From NCBI GenBank assembly GCA_900468805.1, contig UEIF01000009.1, forward strand, positions 344,956 to 408,955: a DNA stretch of 64,000 bases. Direction: 5' to 3'. The DNA comes from Hyphomicrobiales bacterium (GTDB lineage Bacteria; Pseudomonadota; Alphaproteobacteria; Rhizobiales; Rhizobiaceae). Shown one piece after another: positions 8,262 through 17,244 of this stretch. A program made the translations under genes and the position numbers. Within the stretch, counting starts at the first letter, position 1; each line of letters opens with the position of its first letter. The notes beneath the pieces are model-generated. The model did no database searches and had not been told where the DNA came from. It worked only from the letters and a program-made list of their open reading frames with translations.

Positions 8262-9254
8262 TCACTTGCGGGTGGAAAGCAGCTTATCGACGTTTTCAGC
8301 CGTCACCGGGGTCCACGGGACATTATAGGTCTTATCCTTGCCGTCGTTCCACGGCATATCCTTGTAGGTGGTCCAGATATCGGATTCCGGCTTATAATCG
8401 CCCTTCTTGGCATTGAAGATCGCAAGATCCAGGGCGCCCTGCGCCTGAGCCCGGGCATCCTGAAGGATCGACGTCATCTCGCCGGCCTTGGCGGCCCGCA
8501 GCGCGTCGGTGACGCCGTCGATACCGGCAATGGCGAAGCTCTTGACGTCGAGGCCGGCAGCCTTGATCGCCTCGATGGCACCGAGCGCCATTTCATCATT
8601 CTGGCCGATAATGCCGTTGATCTGGTTCGGGTGCGACGTCAGCCAGTTTTCCATCAGCGTCTGGGCCTCGGCGCGTGACCAGTTTGCAGTCTGGTCTTCC
8701 AGAACCTTGACGTCAGGGCATTCGGCCAACGCCTTCTTGTTGCCCTGCAGGCGTTGAATCTGCGCCGACTGGCCGACCGGACCTTCGATGATCACGACAT
8801 TGCCCTTGCAGCCGATCTTGTCCAGCACACTCTTGGCTTCGAGATAACCGGAAACCGTGTCGTCGGAACCGACATAGGACGTCAGCTGGTCGGAATTGAC
8901 GCGGGTGTTGGAGCCGATGACCGGAATGCCGGCATCGACGGCGGATTGAACGGCAGATGCACCTGCGTCGACGTCGATCGGCGCAAAGATGATGGCGTTG
9001 TACTTCTGCGTGATCATCGTCTTGAACTGGTCCTGCTGGACCAATGCGTCATAGCGGCCATCGAAAACCGTCAGTTCGACCTCGCCGCTCTTGACGGCCG
9101 GGTGATCCTGCAGGGCTGCGGTCCAGATCTGCATGAACTCCGCATTCAAGCCGTAGGGTGCTGCGCCAATCTTGATCTTTTCCTGGGCTGCGGCAGACGT
9201 CGCCAGCAGCGCTGTTGCCGAAGCAAGCGCAATCAGAAGCTTTCTCATTTTCAT
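8262..9254 (-). CDS. Sugar ABC transporter periplasmic binding protein (RbsB family)
   Basis: This 330-residue protein is the periplasmic binding component of a ribose-type sugar importer. A signal peptide of about 23 residues ends in SAAAQE. The mature protein shows the type-I periplasmic-binding fold, with IIFAPIDVDAGASAVQ, GIPVIGSN and NGIIGQNDEMALGAIEA at the expected spacing. The start may be at 9254 (MKMRK) or 9248 (MRKLL); GGAGG lies just upstream and fits either. It is the third gene of an ATPase-permease-binding-protein set that runs into the dehydrogenase and kinase genes, so the substrate is probably the sugar alcohol those enzymes use. The exact ligand cannot be read from the sequence. 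Confidence 0.9.
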   Translation of the reverse strand: MKMRKLLIALASATALLATSAAAQEKIKIGAAPYGLNAEFMQIWTAALQDHPAVKSGEVELTVFDGRYDALVQQDQFKTMITQKYNAIIFAPIDVDAGASAVQSAVDAGIPVIGSNTRVNSDQLTSYVGSDDTVSGYLEAKSVLDKIGCKGNVVIIEGPVGQSAQIQRLQGNKKALAECPDVKVLEDQTANWSRAEAQTLMENWLTSHPNQINGIIGQNDEMALGAIEAIKAAGLDVKSFAIAGIDGVTDALRAAKAGEMTSILQDARAQAQGALDLAIFNAKKGDYKPESDIWTTYKDMPWNDGKDKTYNVPWTPVTAENVDKLLSTRK

Positions 9255-9343
9255 TCTCCTCCACTTTGGGTTTAGGCTGCCGGCATGGCTTGCCTGTCGG
9301 ACGGGGCGAACGAAGCGCCTGCCCCGAATTTCTGCTGATGAGC

Positions 9344-10420
9344 TCAGGCTCCGAAATTTCGTTTCTGGTCGAGCATGACGGCGCCGACGATCAGTGCGCC
9401 CTTCAGGACCTGCTGGTAGTAGGACTGGATGCCCATCAGATCGAGACCGTTGTTCATGACGCCGATGATGAGCGCGCCGATCAATGTTCCCGTCACGCGG
9501 CCAACACCGCCGGAAAGGCTCGTGCCACCGATGACGACTGCCGCGATCGCATCCAGTTCATACGCGACGCCAGCCTGCGGCAGGCCCGAACCGGTGCGGG
9601 CGCTGAGCAGGATGCCTGCAAGCCCTGCCAGGCCGCCAGAGATGACATAGACGGTGAAGCGGATCCGGTCGGTGTTGATGCCCGAAGTCTTGGCCGCATG
9701 CGGGTTGCCGCCGACAGCATAGATGTAGCGGCCGAACCGCGTACGGTTGAGCACCCACCAGGAAGCCACAAAGACGACCGCAAGCACGATGACGGGAGCG
9801 GGAAGACCGAACACATCACCGGTGCCGATCCAGCGAAAGGCTGGGGTCAGCGCCGGAACCGGGCGACCGCCGCCATAGATCAGCGTCATGCCGCGGGCAG
9901 CCGAGAGCATGCCGAGCGTGGCGACGAAGGCAGGCACCGAGAAGCGCGAGACGATCGCGCCGGAGATCGAGCCGCAGACAACACCGACCAGGACACCGAC
10001 CAGCAGGCCGATAGCGACCGGATAGGGCGAACCGATGACGCCGGCCGTTTCCGAAGTGGTGGCAAAACTGGCGCTGACGATGCCGGCGAGTGCCACGACA
10101 GAACCGACCGACAGGTCGATGCCGCGCGTCAGGATCACGAAGGTCATGCCGATCGCCAGCACGCCGTTGATGGACGTCTGCAGCAGAACGTTGGAAATAT
10201 TGCCGCCGGTCAGGAAGAACTCATTCGAGAACGACAGGATAACGACCAGAAGCAGGAAGGCGAGGAAGATGCCGTATTCCTGCACGATCAAACGGCGCTG
10301 CTCGGTCTTGAACCAGCCGCCCGCACTTTTGTTCTCACTCACTGACACTGCCTGCTCCTCTGCTGCCGGACGAACGCCCTGACCCTGCTCAGGTTGATAA
10401 GTGGACGAGTGATTGGGCAT
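9344..10420 (-). CDS. Sugar ABC transporter permease (RbsC family)
   Basis: This 358-residue membrane protein forms the channel of the first sugar importer. About ten hydrophobic helices follow a 40-residue polar N-terminus. The family signatures GIDLSVGSVVALAGIV and the EAA-like loop region GINTDRIRFTVYVISGG are present, as is LSGGVGRVTGTLIGALIIG near the end. The start at 10420 has GGGAGGAG five bases upstream and overlaps the end of the ATPase gene by 32 bases, so translation is probably coupled. The long charged N-terminal extension is slightly unusual for RbsC proteins. Confidence 0.9.
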   Translation of the reverse strand: MPNHSSTYQPEQGQGVRPAAEEQAVSVSENKSAGGWFKTEQRRLIVQEYGIFLAFLLLVVILSFSNEFFLTGGNISNVLLQTSINGVLAIGMTFVILTRGIDLSVGSVVALAGIVSASFATTSETAGVIGSPYPVAIGLLVGVLVGVVCGSISGAIVSRFSVPAFVATLGMLSAARGMTLIYGGGRPVPALTPAFRWIGTGDVFGLPAPVIVLAVVFVASWWVLNRTRFGRYIYAVGGNPHAAKTSGINTDRIRFTVYVISGGLAGLAGILLSARTGSGLPQAGVAYELDAIAAVVIGGTSLSGGVGRVTGTLIGALIIGVMNNGLDLMGIQSYYQQVLKGALIVGAVMLDQKRNFGA

Positions 10421-11867
10421 TCGTCTCCTCCCGGCTGTATATTCCGGCGCTCTTGCCGCCGCGCATCACCATGATGCGGTCCGACATGCCGAGAACTTCG
10501 TCGATTTCCGATGAGATCATCACCACGGTGCCGCCGCCTTCGGCGAAGTCGCAGATGATGCGATAAATTTCCCGCTTGGCGCCGACATCGACGCCGCGTG
10601 TCGGCTCATCCAGCAGCAGGACCTTGGGGTTGCGCAGGAACCATTTGCCGAGAACGACCTTTTGCTGGTTGCCGCCGGAAAGGCCTGATACCGGCATGGT
10701 GTCGCGGGCTGCCTTTATCTGAAATTGCTCGCGCATGCGCTTACTGGCATCCACTTCCTTTGCATGATCCATGGAAAAGGCTGGGCTCAGTTCAGGCAGG
10801 CTTGCCATGCAGATATTGGCGCGAACGGAATCGGAGAGATTGAGCCCCGTCTGCTTTCGATCTTCGGTTACCAGCGCGAGACCATGGGCCATCGCATCCG
10901 ATGGCTTTGCAACCGAGATCGCCGCACCATCGACCGAGATGCGCCCCGCAGACGGTTTGTCGAGCCCAAAAAGGCAGTTGAAAATCTCCGTGCGCCCGGA
11001 GCCCATCAGCCCGTATATGCCGAAGATCTCGCCCTTACGGGCGGCGAAGGAAATGTCCTCGATCTTGTTCGGGCACGAAAGCGCACTGACCTCCAGACCG
11101 ATCTGCGGTGTCGGCGTATTGGTCTTGACGTATTCTTCGGCAAGTTCCCGCCCGACGATCATGCGGATCAAGCTCGGCCGGTCGATCTCCGACAAGGCGC
11201 CGGCACCGACGAAGGAACCGTCGCGGAAGACCGTGTAGGAATCAGCGATCTGGAAGATTTCCGAAAGGCGGTGCGAAACGTAGACGATACCGCGTCCCTG
11301 CGCCTGCAAGCGGCGGATCGCCGCAAAGAGCTGCTGGGCCTCACGCTCGCCGATGGCCGATGTCGGTTCGTCCATGAAGATGACTTCGGCATCGTGGCTG
11401 AGCGCCTTGGCAATCTCCACCAGTTGCATCTGCGCGACCGAAAGGTTCATCATGTACTGGTTTGCGCGGATATCGAATTCCAGCCCATCGAGCAGCCTCT
11501 GCGCCGCGCGGTTCATGGTGCGGAAATCGATGCCGCCGAAACGGGCTGACGGCTCGCGGCCGAGATAGATATTCTCGGCGACCGTCATGTGTGGAACCGG
11601 GCTCAGTTCCTGCTCGATGATGGCAATACCGGACGCGAGCGCATCAGCCGGCCTGGAGAAATCCACCTCCTGGCCACGCCTGCGGATCGAACCGGCATCG
11701 CGCTTGTGAATGCCCATCAGAATTTTCAGGAATGTGGACTTGCCCGCGCCATTGCCGCCGCAAAGCGCATGGACCGAGCCGGCGCGAAGTTGGAAGCGGC
11801 CGTCGCGCAGGGCTGCGACACCGCCAAAGGACTTCTTGAGCCCTTCCACTTCCAGCAGAAATTCCAC
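10389..11867 (-). CDS. Sugar ABC transporter ATP-binding protein (RbsA/MglA family)
   Basis: This 492-residue protein has two nucleotide-binding domains and powers the first sugar importer. The first domain has Walker A GGNGAGKSTFLKIL, LSVAQMQLVEIAKAL and Walker B VIFMDEPTSA. The second has the degenerate GLMGSGRTEIF, the signature LSGGNQQKVVLGKW and VLLLDEPTRGVD, as in RbsA. I set the start at the GTG at 11867 because GGAGGAG lies six bases upstream and the length then matches the family; an in-frame ATG at 11978 would add 37 unlikely residues. It is the first gene of the unit that continues through permease, binding protein, dehydrogenase, dhaK and dhaL. Confidence 0.91.
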   Translation of the reverse strand: MEFLLEVEGLKKSFGGVAALRDGRFQLRAGSVHALCGGNGAGKSTFLKILMGIHKRDAGSIRRRGQEVDFSRPADALASGIAIIEQELSPVPHMTVAENIYLGREPSARFGGIDFRTMNRAAQRLLDGLEFDIRANQYMMNLSVAQMQLVEIAKALSHDAEVIFMDEPTSAIGEREAQQLFAAIRRLQAQGRGIVYVSHRLSEIFQIADSYTVFRDGSFVGAGALSEIDRPSLIRMIVGRELAEEYVKTNTPTPQIGLEVSALSCPNKIEDISFAARKGEIFGIYGLMGSGRTEIFNCLFGLDKPSAGRISVDGAAISVAKPSDAMAHGLALVTEDRKQTGLNLSDSVRANICMASLPELSPAFSMDHAKEVDASKRMREQFQIKAARDTMPVSGLSGGNQQKVVLGKWFLRNPKVLLLDEPTRGVDVGAKREIYRIICDFAEGGGTVVMISSEIDEVLGMSDRIMVMRGGKSAGIYSREETNAQSLVHLST

Positions 11868-11915
11868 GTCAGTCTCCTCCACGCATACGTCTGGCGAGCA
11901 AATTCCAGCGCGCCA

Positions 11916-11985
11916 TTCGACATCAGGAAACCTCCGCCCGAATGTCGATACTGACAATATTCGACTCGCGTTCGACAAATGTCAA
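11916..11985. promoter_or_regulatory. Candidate operator cluster upstream of sugar importer/kinase operon
   Basis: The region ahead of the ATPase gene carries the inverted repeat TCGACAT (11917-11923) and ATGTCGA (11942-11948). A second partial palindrome, TTCGACAAATGTCAA, lies at 11971-11985. The shared TCGACA half-site suggests operators for one regulator, plausibly the SorC-type protein encoded in the same locus. That link is inference. I could not identify promoter elements with confidence here. Confidence 0.4.
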
Positions 11986-12113
11986 GCGATATGAAATCAC
12001 GTAAATGTCAGGGTGCCAGAGAGCCAGGAACGGTGCCGAAAACCCAGCAATTGCGGGGCTAAGAGCGATATCACGACGGGAAAGAGGGCTTGCGGAACAT
12101 CATGCTGACGTAG

Positions 12114-12395
12114 CGCAAAGAGATTATCGACGGCGATTATGATCGCGCCCTGCTCTTCTGCGGAACGGGCGTCGGCGTGTCGATTTCTGCTAACGAGCAT
12201 CCTGGCGGCGCTGACCCACGATACCTATTCTGCCGAGCGCGCCGCCAAGTCATCACCACCGTGGATGCATGGGTGGTCGGCCCCGAACCAGCCTGAGCGA
12301 TCGTCGATACCTACCTCGCCTGCAGCCTCGACCCGAATCGTCTATCGGTCAAACACGTCAAGGCAATCGAACGCCTAGATGAAGCGAAGTACTGA
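12114..12395 (+). pseudogene. Decayed RpiB/LacB-family sugar-phosphate isomerase
   Basis: The plus strand encodes the C-terminal half of an RpiB-type isomerase, broken in several places. One frame reads DYDRALLFCGTGVGVSISAN from 12135, which is the conserved RpiB CGTG(I/V)G motif. The family continuation AALTHDTYSAERAAKS appears in a second frame at 12205-12252. The first frame resumes at about 12249 with VITTVDAWVVGPEPA, meets TGA at 12294, then continues AIVDTYLA...KAIERLDEAKY to a natural stop at 12393. An in-frame TAG precedes it at 12111, and the N-terminal half is not recognisable. Two compensating shifts and an internal stop make it non-functional. It is opposite in strand to its neighbours. 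An RpiB-type isomerase is what erythrulose-phosphate catabolism needs. Confidence 0.82.
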
Positions 12396-12401
12396 GTTTC
12401 G

Positions 12402-13385
12402 TCACGAGACCTTCTGCCGCCCGTAAAGCAGCAACATGCCGATGATGACCGCCCCATAGATGAGCTGGCGACCGGCTTCCTCGATCTGCATGACAGAGAG
12501 AATCGACTGGAGAAGGGTGATCAAGATGACGCCGGCCACGGTTCCGAGATAGGAACCCTTGCCGCCGAGCACATGTGTGCCGCCAAGCACCACGGCCGCG
12601 ATCGAGGGCAAGAGATAGGCGTCACCCATGGATTGGGATGCTTTCGAGGCGTAGCCGGCGAGAAGCACGCCGCCGAGCGCGCTAAGCCCACCTGACATGA
12701 TGAAGGCCAGCAGGGTGATCCTGCGAGTGTTGATGCCGGACATATACGCGGCGCGCTCGCGATTGCCGATTGCATAGAGCGCCCTGCCGAAAGTCGTTCG
12801 CGTTAGCAGGAAGACGGCAAGCAGGCCGACGGCCAACCACACCAGAACGCCATTCGGAAGCCCCGGTATGGCATAGCCGGTTGCCAGGAAGCGCATGGCG
12901 GCAGAAGCCGAATCCTGCGGTGAGAAACCGCCGGTATAGACGACCATCAAGCCTTGCGCGACGGCATTGGTTGCAAGCGTGATGATCATCGAGGGAATGC
13001 GCAGATAGGCAACCGCGATGCCATTGACGAGACCGATCGCAGCACCACAGAGAATGCCGAATGGGATTGCGAGAACCGCACCCGTCGTTCCGTAAGCAGT
13101 GGCGGCGCAGGCCATCATCGCCCCTGTCGTCACGACCCATGGAACCGACAGGTCGATCTGCCCGAGCAGGATGACCGCCATCATGCCGGTTGCGATGACA
13201 CCAAGGAAGGAAGCCACCTTCAACTGCTGCAGCAGGTAATCCGGCGACAGGAAGTTGGAGGAATAGAGCGAGCCGCCGAGAAGCAGCAGGATGATACAGC
13301 CAAAGGCGATCGCCACAGCCGGATCGACACCGCGCAGCCGGGCGGGCACGGGAATTTGCCGCATGGTGGAAGCATCCTCGCTCAT
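12402..13385 (-). CDS. Sugar ABC transporter permease 2 (RbsC family)
   Basis: This 327-residue polytopic protein is one of two permeases of the second sugar importer. It has a short cytoplasmic N-terminus, about nine helices, the signature GQIDLSVPWVVTTGAMMA and the loop GINTRRITLLAFIMSGG. I take the ATG at 13385, which overlaps the stop of the preceding permease gene as ATGA; an in-frame ATG three codons earlier is less likely. It is the last gene of the binding protein-ATPase-permease-permease operon and lies just downstream of the isomerase relic. Two different permeases imply a heterodimeric channel, as in some rhizobial sugar importers. Confidence 0.9.
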   Translation of the reverse strand: MSEDASTMRQIPVPARLRGVDPAVAIAFGCIILLLLGGSLYSSNFLSPDYLLQQLKVASFLGVIATGMMAVILLGQIDLSVPWVVTTGAMMACAATAYGTTGAVLAIPFGILCGAAIGLVNGIAVAYLRIPSMIITLATNAVAQGLMVVYTGGFSPQDSASAAMRFLATGYAIPGLPNGVLVWLAVGLLAVFLLTRTTFGRALYAIGNRERAAYMSGINTRRITLLAFIMSGGLSALGGVLLAGYASKASQSMGDAYLLPSIAAVVLGGTHVLGGKGSYLGTVAGVILITLLQSILSVMQIEEAGRQLIYGAVIIGMLLLYGRQKVS

Positions 13386-14377
13386 TGGAACCACTCCAGG
13401 CGATTGCGGACCCGCGACAGGCCGATGCAGCCGATACTGACTGCCAGCATCAGCACCACTCCCTGGAAGAGCGGCTGCCAGAGCGGATCGAGATCGAAGA
13501 CGAACAGCAGGTCGCCGATGGTGCGGAAGGCCAGCGCACCGAAGACGGCACCGACGGCGCTTCCCTTGCCACCCGCAAGCGAAACGCCGCCCAGCACCAC
13601 TGCCGCGATCGAATAGAGCGTATAGGCATTGCCGCTCGCAAAAGCTGCCTCGCCCGTATAGGAAAAGAAGGTCAGGTAAAGCCCGCCGATCGCCGAAAGC
13701 AACCCCGCCAGCCCATAGGCGGCGAGCTTCGCCCGTTTCACCGGCATGGCCGACATGTAAGCGGCGTTTTCCGCCGAACCGACCGCATAGGCGGTGCGGC
13801 CGAGCACCGAACGGCTGAATGGCACCCAGATCACCAGGACGACAAGCGCGAGCACGACGAGGCTTGCAGGGATGACGCCAAAAAGTTTCGAGGTAAACAC
13901 ATCGGCGAGATCTTCATTGACCGAGCCGCCGGGTGTGGGCCGCAACAGCAGAGCCAATCCGTAAAAGACCGCACTGGTCGCAATCGTTGTGACGATCGGC
14001 TGCAATCGACCGAAGATGATGACGAGCCCATTCAGCAGGCCGCAGGCGAGACCGGTCAAAAGTACGGCCACGACACCCAACCCAGTCTGCAGCGGCGTGC
14101 CGACGACGAGCCATGAGGCAAGGCAATTGCACAGGATGAGGATCATGCCGACCGAAAGGTCGATGCCCGATGTGATGACCACGAAACATTGCGCCATCGC
14201 CACGAAAGCGAGCAGTGTCGCCTTGTTGGCGGCCGTCTGCACCACATTCGGCGTGAAGCCGGCCGGATGGTTCGAGACATAGATGATGAACATCAGGATG
14301 AAGAGAAGCGCTGCAAAGAGCGTACCCTTCTGCTGAACGTACCAGTACCGCCATTCGCCGCCCGCCTGCCTGCTCAT
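13382..14377 (-). CDS. Sugar ABC transporter permease 1 (RbsC family)
   Basis: This 331-residue membrane protein is the other permease of the second sugar importer. It contains SGIDLSVGMILILCN, the cytoplasmic loop VGSAENAAYMSAMPVKRAK and LAGGKGSAVGAVFGAL. Its start and stop codons overlap the neighbouring genes by four bases on each side (ATGA at 14374-14377 and 13382-13385), showing a tightly translated operon. It shares only the family signatures with permease 2, so the two are not a recent duplication. Confidence 0.9.
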   Translation of the reverse strand: MSRQAGGEWRYWYVQQKGTLFAALLFILMFIIYVSNHPAGFTPNVVQTAANKATLLAFVAMAQCFVVITSGIDLSVGMILILCNCLASWLVVGTPLQTGLGVVAVLLTGLACGLLNGLVIIFGRLQPIVTTIATSAVFYGLALLLRPTPGGSVNEDLADVFTSKLFGVIPASLVVLALVVLVIWVPFSRSVLGRTAYAVGSAENAAYMSAMPVKRAKLAAYGLAGLLSAIGGLYLTFFSYTGEAAFASGNAYTLYSIAAVVLGGVSLAGGKGSAVGAVFGALAFRTIGDLLFVFDLDPLWQPLFQGVVLMLAVSIGCIGLSRVRNRLEWFQ

Positions 14378-15912
14378 TGGGCTATCCTTTGCTGCGCTTC
14401 GCCGGCGCCGATGTTGAGGGCGGCGCTCACCAGCTCGCGCTCGGTAATCTCGTCTCCCTCGAGGATGCGCACGATGCTGCCATCATACATGACGAGCACG
14501 CGATCGCAGCATCCGGCCAGTTCGTCATAGTCCGTCGAATAGAAGATGATGGCCGCGCCCGCGTCGGCAAGCTTGCGCAGCAAAGCATAGATCTCCTGCT
14601 TTGTGCCGACATCGATGCCGCGGGTTGGATCGTTGAGCAGAATGATGCGCGGGCGGTTCATCAGCCATTTGGCGATCACGACTTTCTGCTGGTTGCCGCC
14701 TGACAGCGAGGCGACCGGCATGTCGATCGTCGCGGCCTTGATCGCTAGAAGCTTCAACAGCTCGTCGATCTCGCGAAGCTCCGCGGCCCGATCGATCACG
14801 CCATTGCGTGAAACGCGGTCGAGTGCGGCGATCGACAGGTTCTCGCGCACCGTCATGGGGAGCATGAGGCCCTCGGTCTTGCGGTCCTCCGGAATCAGCG
14901 CCATGGAGATATCGCCTGATTTCGCAGCACCTGGGCTCTTCAACCTTACCGGTCGGCCATTGACCGCCACCTCGCCTTTCAGGTCGCGCAGCACACCGAA
15001 AAGCGCCAGCAGCAATTCGCGCTGCCCTTGCCCGTCCAGCCCGCCGAACCCGATGATTTCGCCGGGCCGCACATCGAAATTGATCCCGGAAAGCCGGTCT
15101 TCCCAAGAGAGATTGCGGCAGGAGAGCACCGGCGCATCTGCCCTCGATCGCAGCGGCTTGGGTGGGAAGACATTGGTATATTCGCGTCCGATCATCAGTT
15201 CCACGACCTGCTGGTCCGTCTTGGTGCCGGCAGGATAGGATTCGATGCTGCGGCCGTTTCTAAAGACCGTGCAGTCATCAGCGAGCTCGGCAATCTCGTG
15301 CATGCGATGGGAAATGTAGATCAGCGCCATGCCCTCGGCACGCAGTTGCTTCAGCACGCCAAAGACCTTCTCGACATCCGACTGGGTTAGCGCCGAGGTC
15401 GCCTCGTCGAGGATCATCAACCGCGGCTTGCGCGCAAGAGCCTTGGCAATCTCCACCATCTGCCGACGGGAAAGCGGCAGGTCCTTGACAAGGGACGAGG
15501 GATGGATATCGGCCGCTCCGGCACGGGCCAGCGCAGCTTCAGCAATCTGACGCTGCCTGTTGCGGTCGATCATGCCGAAACGAAGTGGCGGATTGCTGAT
15601 AACGATATTGTCGGCCACCGACAGATCGGGAATGAGCGACAGTTCCTGGAAGACGCAGACGATCCCCTCGGCATTTGCGGCAGCCGGTGAGGCGAAGGAG
15701 ACCTCGCTCCCGTCAAGCAGCATGCGCCCCTCATCAGGCGCGACTACCCCTGCCATGATCTTGATGAGGGTCGATTTACCGGCGCCGTTCTCCCCGAGCA
15801 CGGCATGGATCGCGCCCGGGCGGACTGCGATATTGGCTTCCTTCAGCGCAATCGCGCCGCCGTAGCGTTTCGATATGCCTTCCAGGCGCAGAAGCGGTTC
15901 GGAAAGGGTCAT
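14374..15912 (-). CDS. Sugar ABC transporter ATP-binding protein (second importer)
   Basis: This 512-residue tandem ATPase energises the second sugar importer. Domain one has Walker A GENGAGKSTLIKIM, signature-like LSRRQMVEIAKAL and Walker B LMILDEATSAL. Domain two has LSGGNQQKVVIAKW and IILLNDPTRGID, in which the usual Walker B Asp-Glu is Asn-Asp, so catalysis probably depends on domain one. The ATG at 15912 is chosen because GGAGG lies eight bases upstream; an earlier in-frame ATG at 15927 lacks such a site. The gene follows the binding protein across a strong hairpin and overlaps permease 1 by four bases. Confidence 0.9.
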   Translation of the reverse strand: MTLSEPLLRLEGISKRYGGAIALKEANIAVRPGAIHAVLGENGAGKSTLIKIMAGVVAPDEGRMLLDGSEVSFASPAAANAEGIVCVFQELSLIPDLSVADNIVISNPPLRFGMIDRNRQRQIAEAALARAGAADIHPSSLVKDLPLSRRQMVEIAKALARKPRLMILDEATSALTQSDVEKVFGVLKQLRAEGMALIYISHRMHEIAELADDCTVFRNGRSIESYPAGTKTDQQVVELMIGREYTNVFPPKPLRSRADAPVLSCRNLSWEDRLSGINFDVRPGEIIGFGGLDGQGQRELLLALFGVLRDLKGEVAVNGRPVRLKSPGAAKSGDISMALIPEDRKTEGLMLPMTVRENLSIAALDRVSRNGVIDRAAELREIDELLKLLAIKAATIDMPVASLSGGNQQKVVIAKWLMNRPRIILLNDPTRGIDVGTKQEIYALLRKLADAGAAIIFYSTDYDELAGCCDRVLVMYDGSIVRILEGDEITERELVSAALNIGAGEAQQRIAQ

Positions 15913-15946
15913 GCATCCAGCCTCCATTCGGTCGCGTCGAGATCGA

Positions 15947-15972
15947 GACTGCGGGCGCTCGCGCCCGCAGTC
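15947..15972 (-). repeat. Hairpin after second sugar-binding protein gene
   Basis: A perfect 11-bp stem, GACTGCGGGCG (15947-15957) with CGCCCGCAGTC (15962-15972), has a four-base loop and lies between the binding-protein stop at 15991 and the ATPase start. It lacks a U-run, as expected for an intercistronic stabiliser rather than a terminator. Confidence 0.62.
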
Positions 15973-15990
15973 AGGTCCGGATGGTGGGGA

Positions 15991-17130
15991 TTACTGGTTT
16001 TCCTTGGACTGCCCCATGATCTCCTGTGCGGTGAAGTTGATACCGCAGGTCGGGAAGGCGTTGCCGACGAAGAAGTTGTCGGATTGGGTGGGGTAATAAT
16101 CCTCACCTTCCTTGAAATCGGGATCCGAAACGAGTGCCGTCGGCAGCTTAACGGCCTGGGGCACGACTTCGCCTTCAAGAGCGGCGATGGCCGTCTTGAT
16201 AGCGACGGCGACTTGCGCCGGACCGGTACCGGCCGACGAGCATTTCAGACCGTCGCCAGCATGGGCCGCGCAGAATTTGCGAAAGCCGTTCTCAGTCTCA
16301 CCGCCGAAGGGCACGAAAGCATGCTTCGCATCGATCATCGCCTGCACGACGCCGGTGTCACCGCCTTGGGCAGTGATGCCATCGAACGGACCATTGGTAG
16401 CGATCGCATCGGCCGTTGCCTTCTGGGCAACGCCGTCGTCCCACTTGCCGACGACTTCAGTCACGGTGAACTTCTTGCCGGAAGCGTCCAGCGTCTCGTG
16501 GATGCCGTTATGGCGATCCGTATCGACGGAAGTTCCAGCAACGCCGCGCACTTCGAGGATCTTGCCACCCTGCGGCAGGTGCTTCACCAGCCAGTCAGCC
16601 CAGATGACACCGAGGCCCTTCTGGTCGACATTGACGTTGATCGCATCCTTGGTGTCGAGGATATTGTCGAAGGCGACAAGAACGACGCCGGCTTCCTTGG
16701 CGCGCTTGATGACCGGACCGAAGGCTGTCGGGTTCTGGGCGTTGACGACGACGGCATCATAACCGGCATCGATGAAGTTGTTGATCGCCGAAATCTGGGC
16801 CGGAACGTCCTCGCCGGTCGACACAACCTTGAATTCTTTGAGTTTGGCGGCGACATCCGGCTGGGCAGCGTAGGCCTTTGCCGTTTGCACCATCTGGATG
16901 CGCCAGGTGTTGGCGATATAGCCGTTGGCAAGCGCGATGCGGTAAGGACCATCCTTCTTCGGATATTGCAAGAACTGGGTTTCGGCCGACCACGGAACCA
17001 TGCAATTCGGATCGGCGGCGGGGCCGGACACGACCTTTGGCTCCGCCATGGCCGTGCTGCAGAGCAGAGCAAACGCCGACGCCGAAAACGCGGCGACACG
17101 TGCCATTTTCGCTTTCTTCACCTTGAGCAT
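15991..17130 (-). CDS. Sugar ABC transporter periplasmic binding protein (second importer)
   Basis: This 379-residue protein is the ligand-binding subunit of the second sugar importer. A signal peptide of about 27 residues ends in CSTAMA before EPKVVSG. The RbsB-type fold is visible in YRIALANGYIANTWRIQMVQTAKAY, YDAVVVNAQNPTAF and GGKILEVRGVAGTSVD. GGGAGGAG lies seven bases before the ATG at 17130. It is the first gene of its operon and is divergent from the LacI-type repressor, with two operators between them. The ligand is unknown; the neighbouring tetritol or ketose genes are the best hint. Confidence 0.9.
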   Translation of the reverse strand: MLKVKKAKMARVAAFSASAFALLCSTAMAEPKVVSGPAADPNCMVPWSAETQFLQYPKKDGPYRIALANGYIANTWRIQMVQTAKAYAAQPDVAAKLKEFKVVSTGEDVPAQISAINNFIDAGYDAVVVNAQNPTAFGPVIKRAKEAGVVLVAFDNILDTKDAINVNVDQKGLGVIWADWLVKHLPQGGKILEVRGVAGTSVDTDRHNGIHETLDASGKKFTVTEVVGKWDDGVAQKATADAIATNGPFDGITAQGGDTGVVQAMIDAKHAFVPFGGETENGFRKFCAAHAGDGLKCSSAGTGPAQVAVAIKTAIAALEGEVVPQAVKLPTALVSDPDFKEGEDYYPTQSDNFFVGNAFPTCGINFTAQEIMGQSKENQ

Positions 17131-17244
17131 TGAATATCTCCTCCCTCGGGCGGACCGAGCCGCCTCTCCACAAAGTCTTATTGGCATGCTGATTCCCGGA
17201 AGGTTCCATCCCATCCTTTCCGGTGCAATTTTAACGTAACATAG

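Noticed and set aside
11997..12200. A 67-codon minus-strand open frame in the gap near the isomerase relic.
   Set aside because: The plus strand here encodes recognisable RpiB fragments, so the minus-strand frame is a shadow.
12139..12378. An 80-codon plus-strand open frame that could be read as a small intact gene.
   Set aside because: It contains AALTHDTYSAERAAKS from RpiB, but the sequence before and after in this frame is not RpiB-like. It is one frame of the frameshifted pseudogene.
15805..17133. A 442-codon plus-strand open frame opposite the second sugar-binding protein gene.
   Set aside because: It has no recognisable motifs, and the opposite strand has a signal peptide, a ribosome site and binding-protein motifs.
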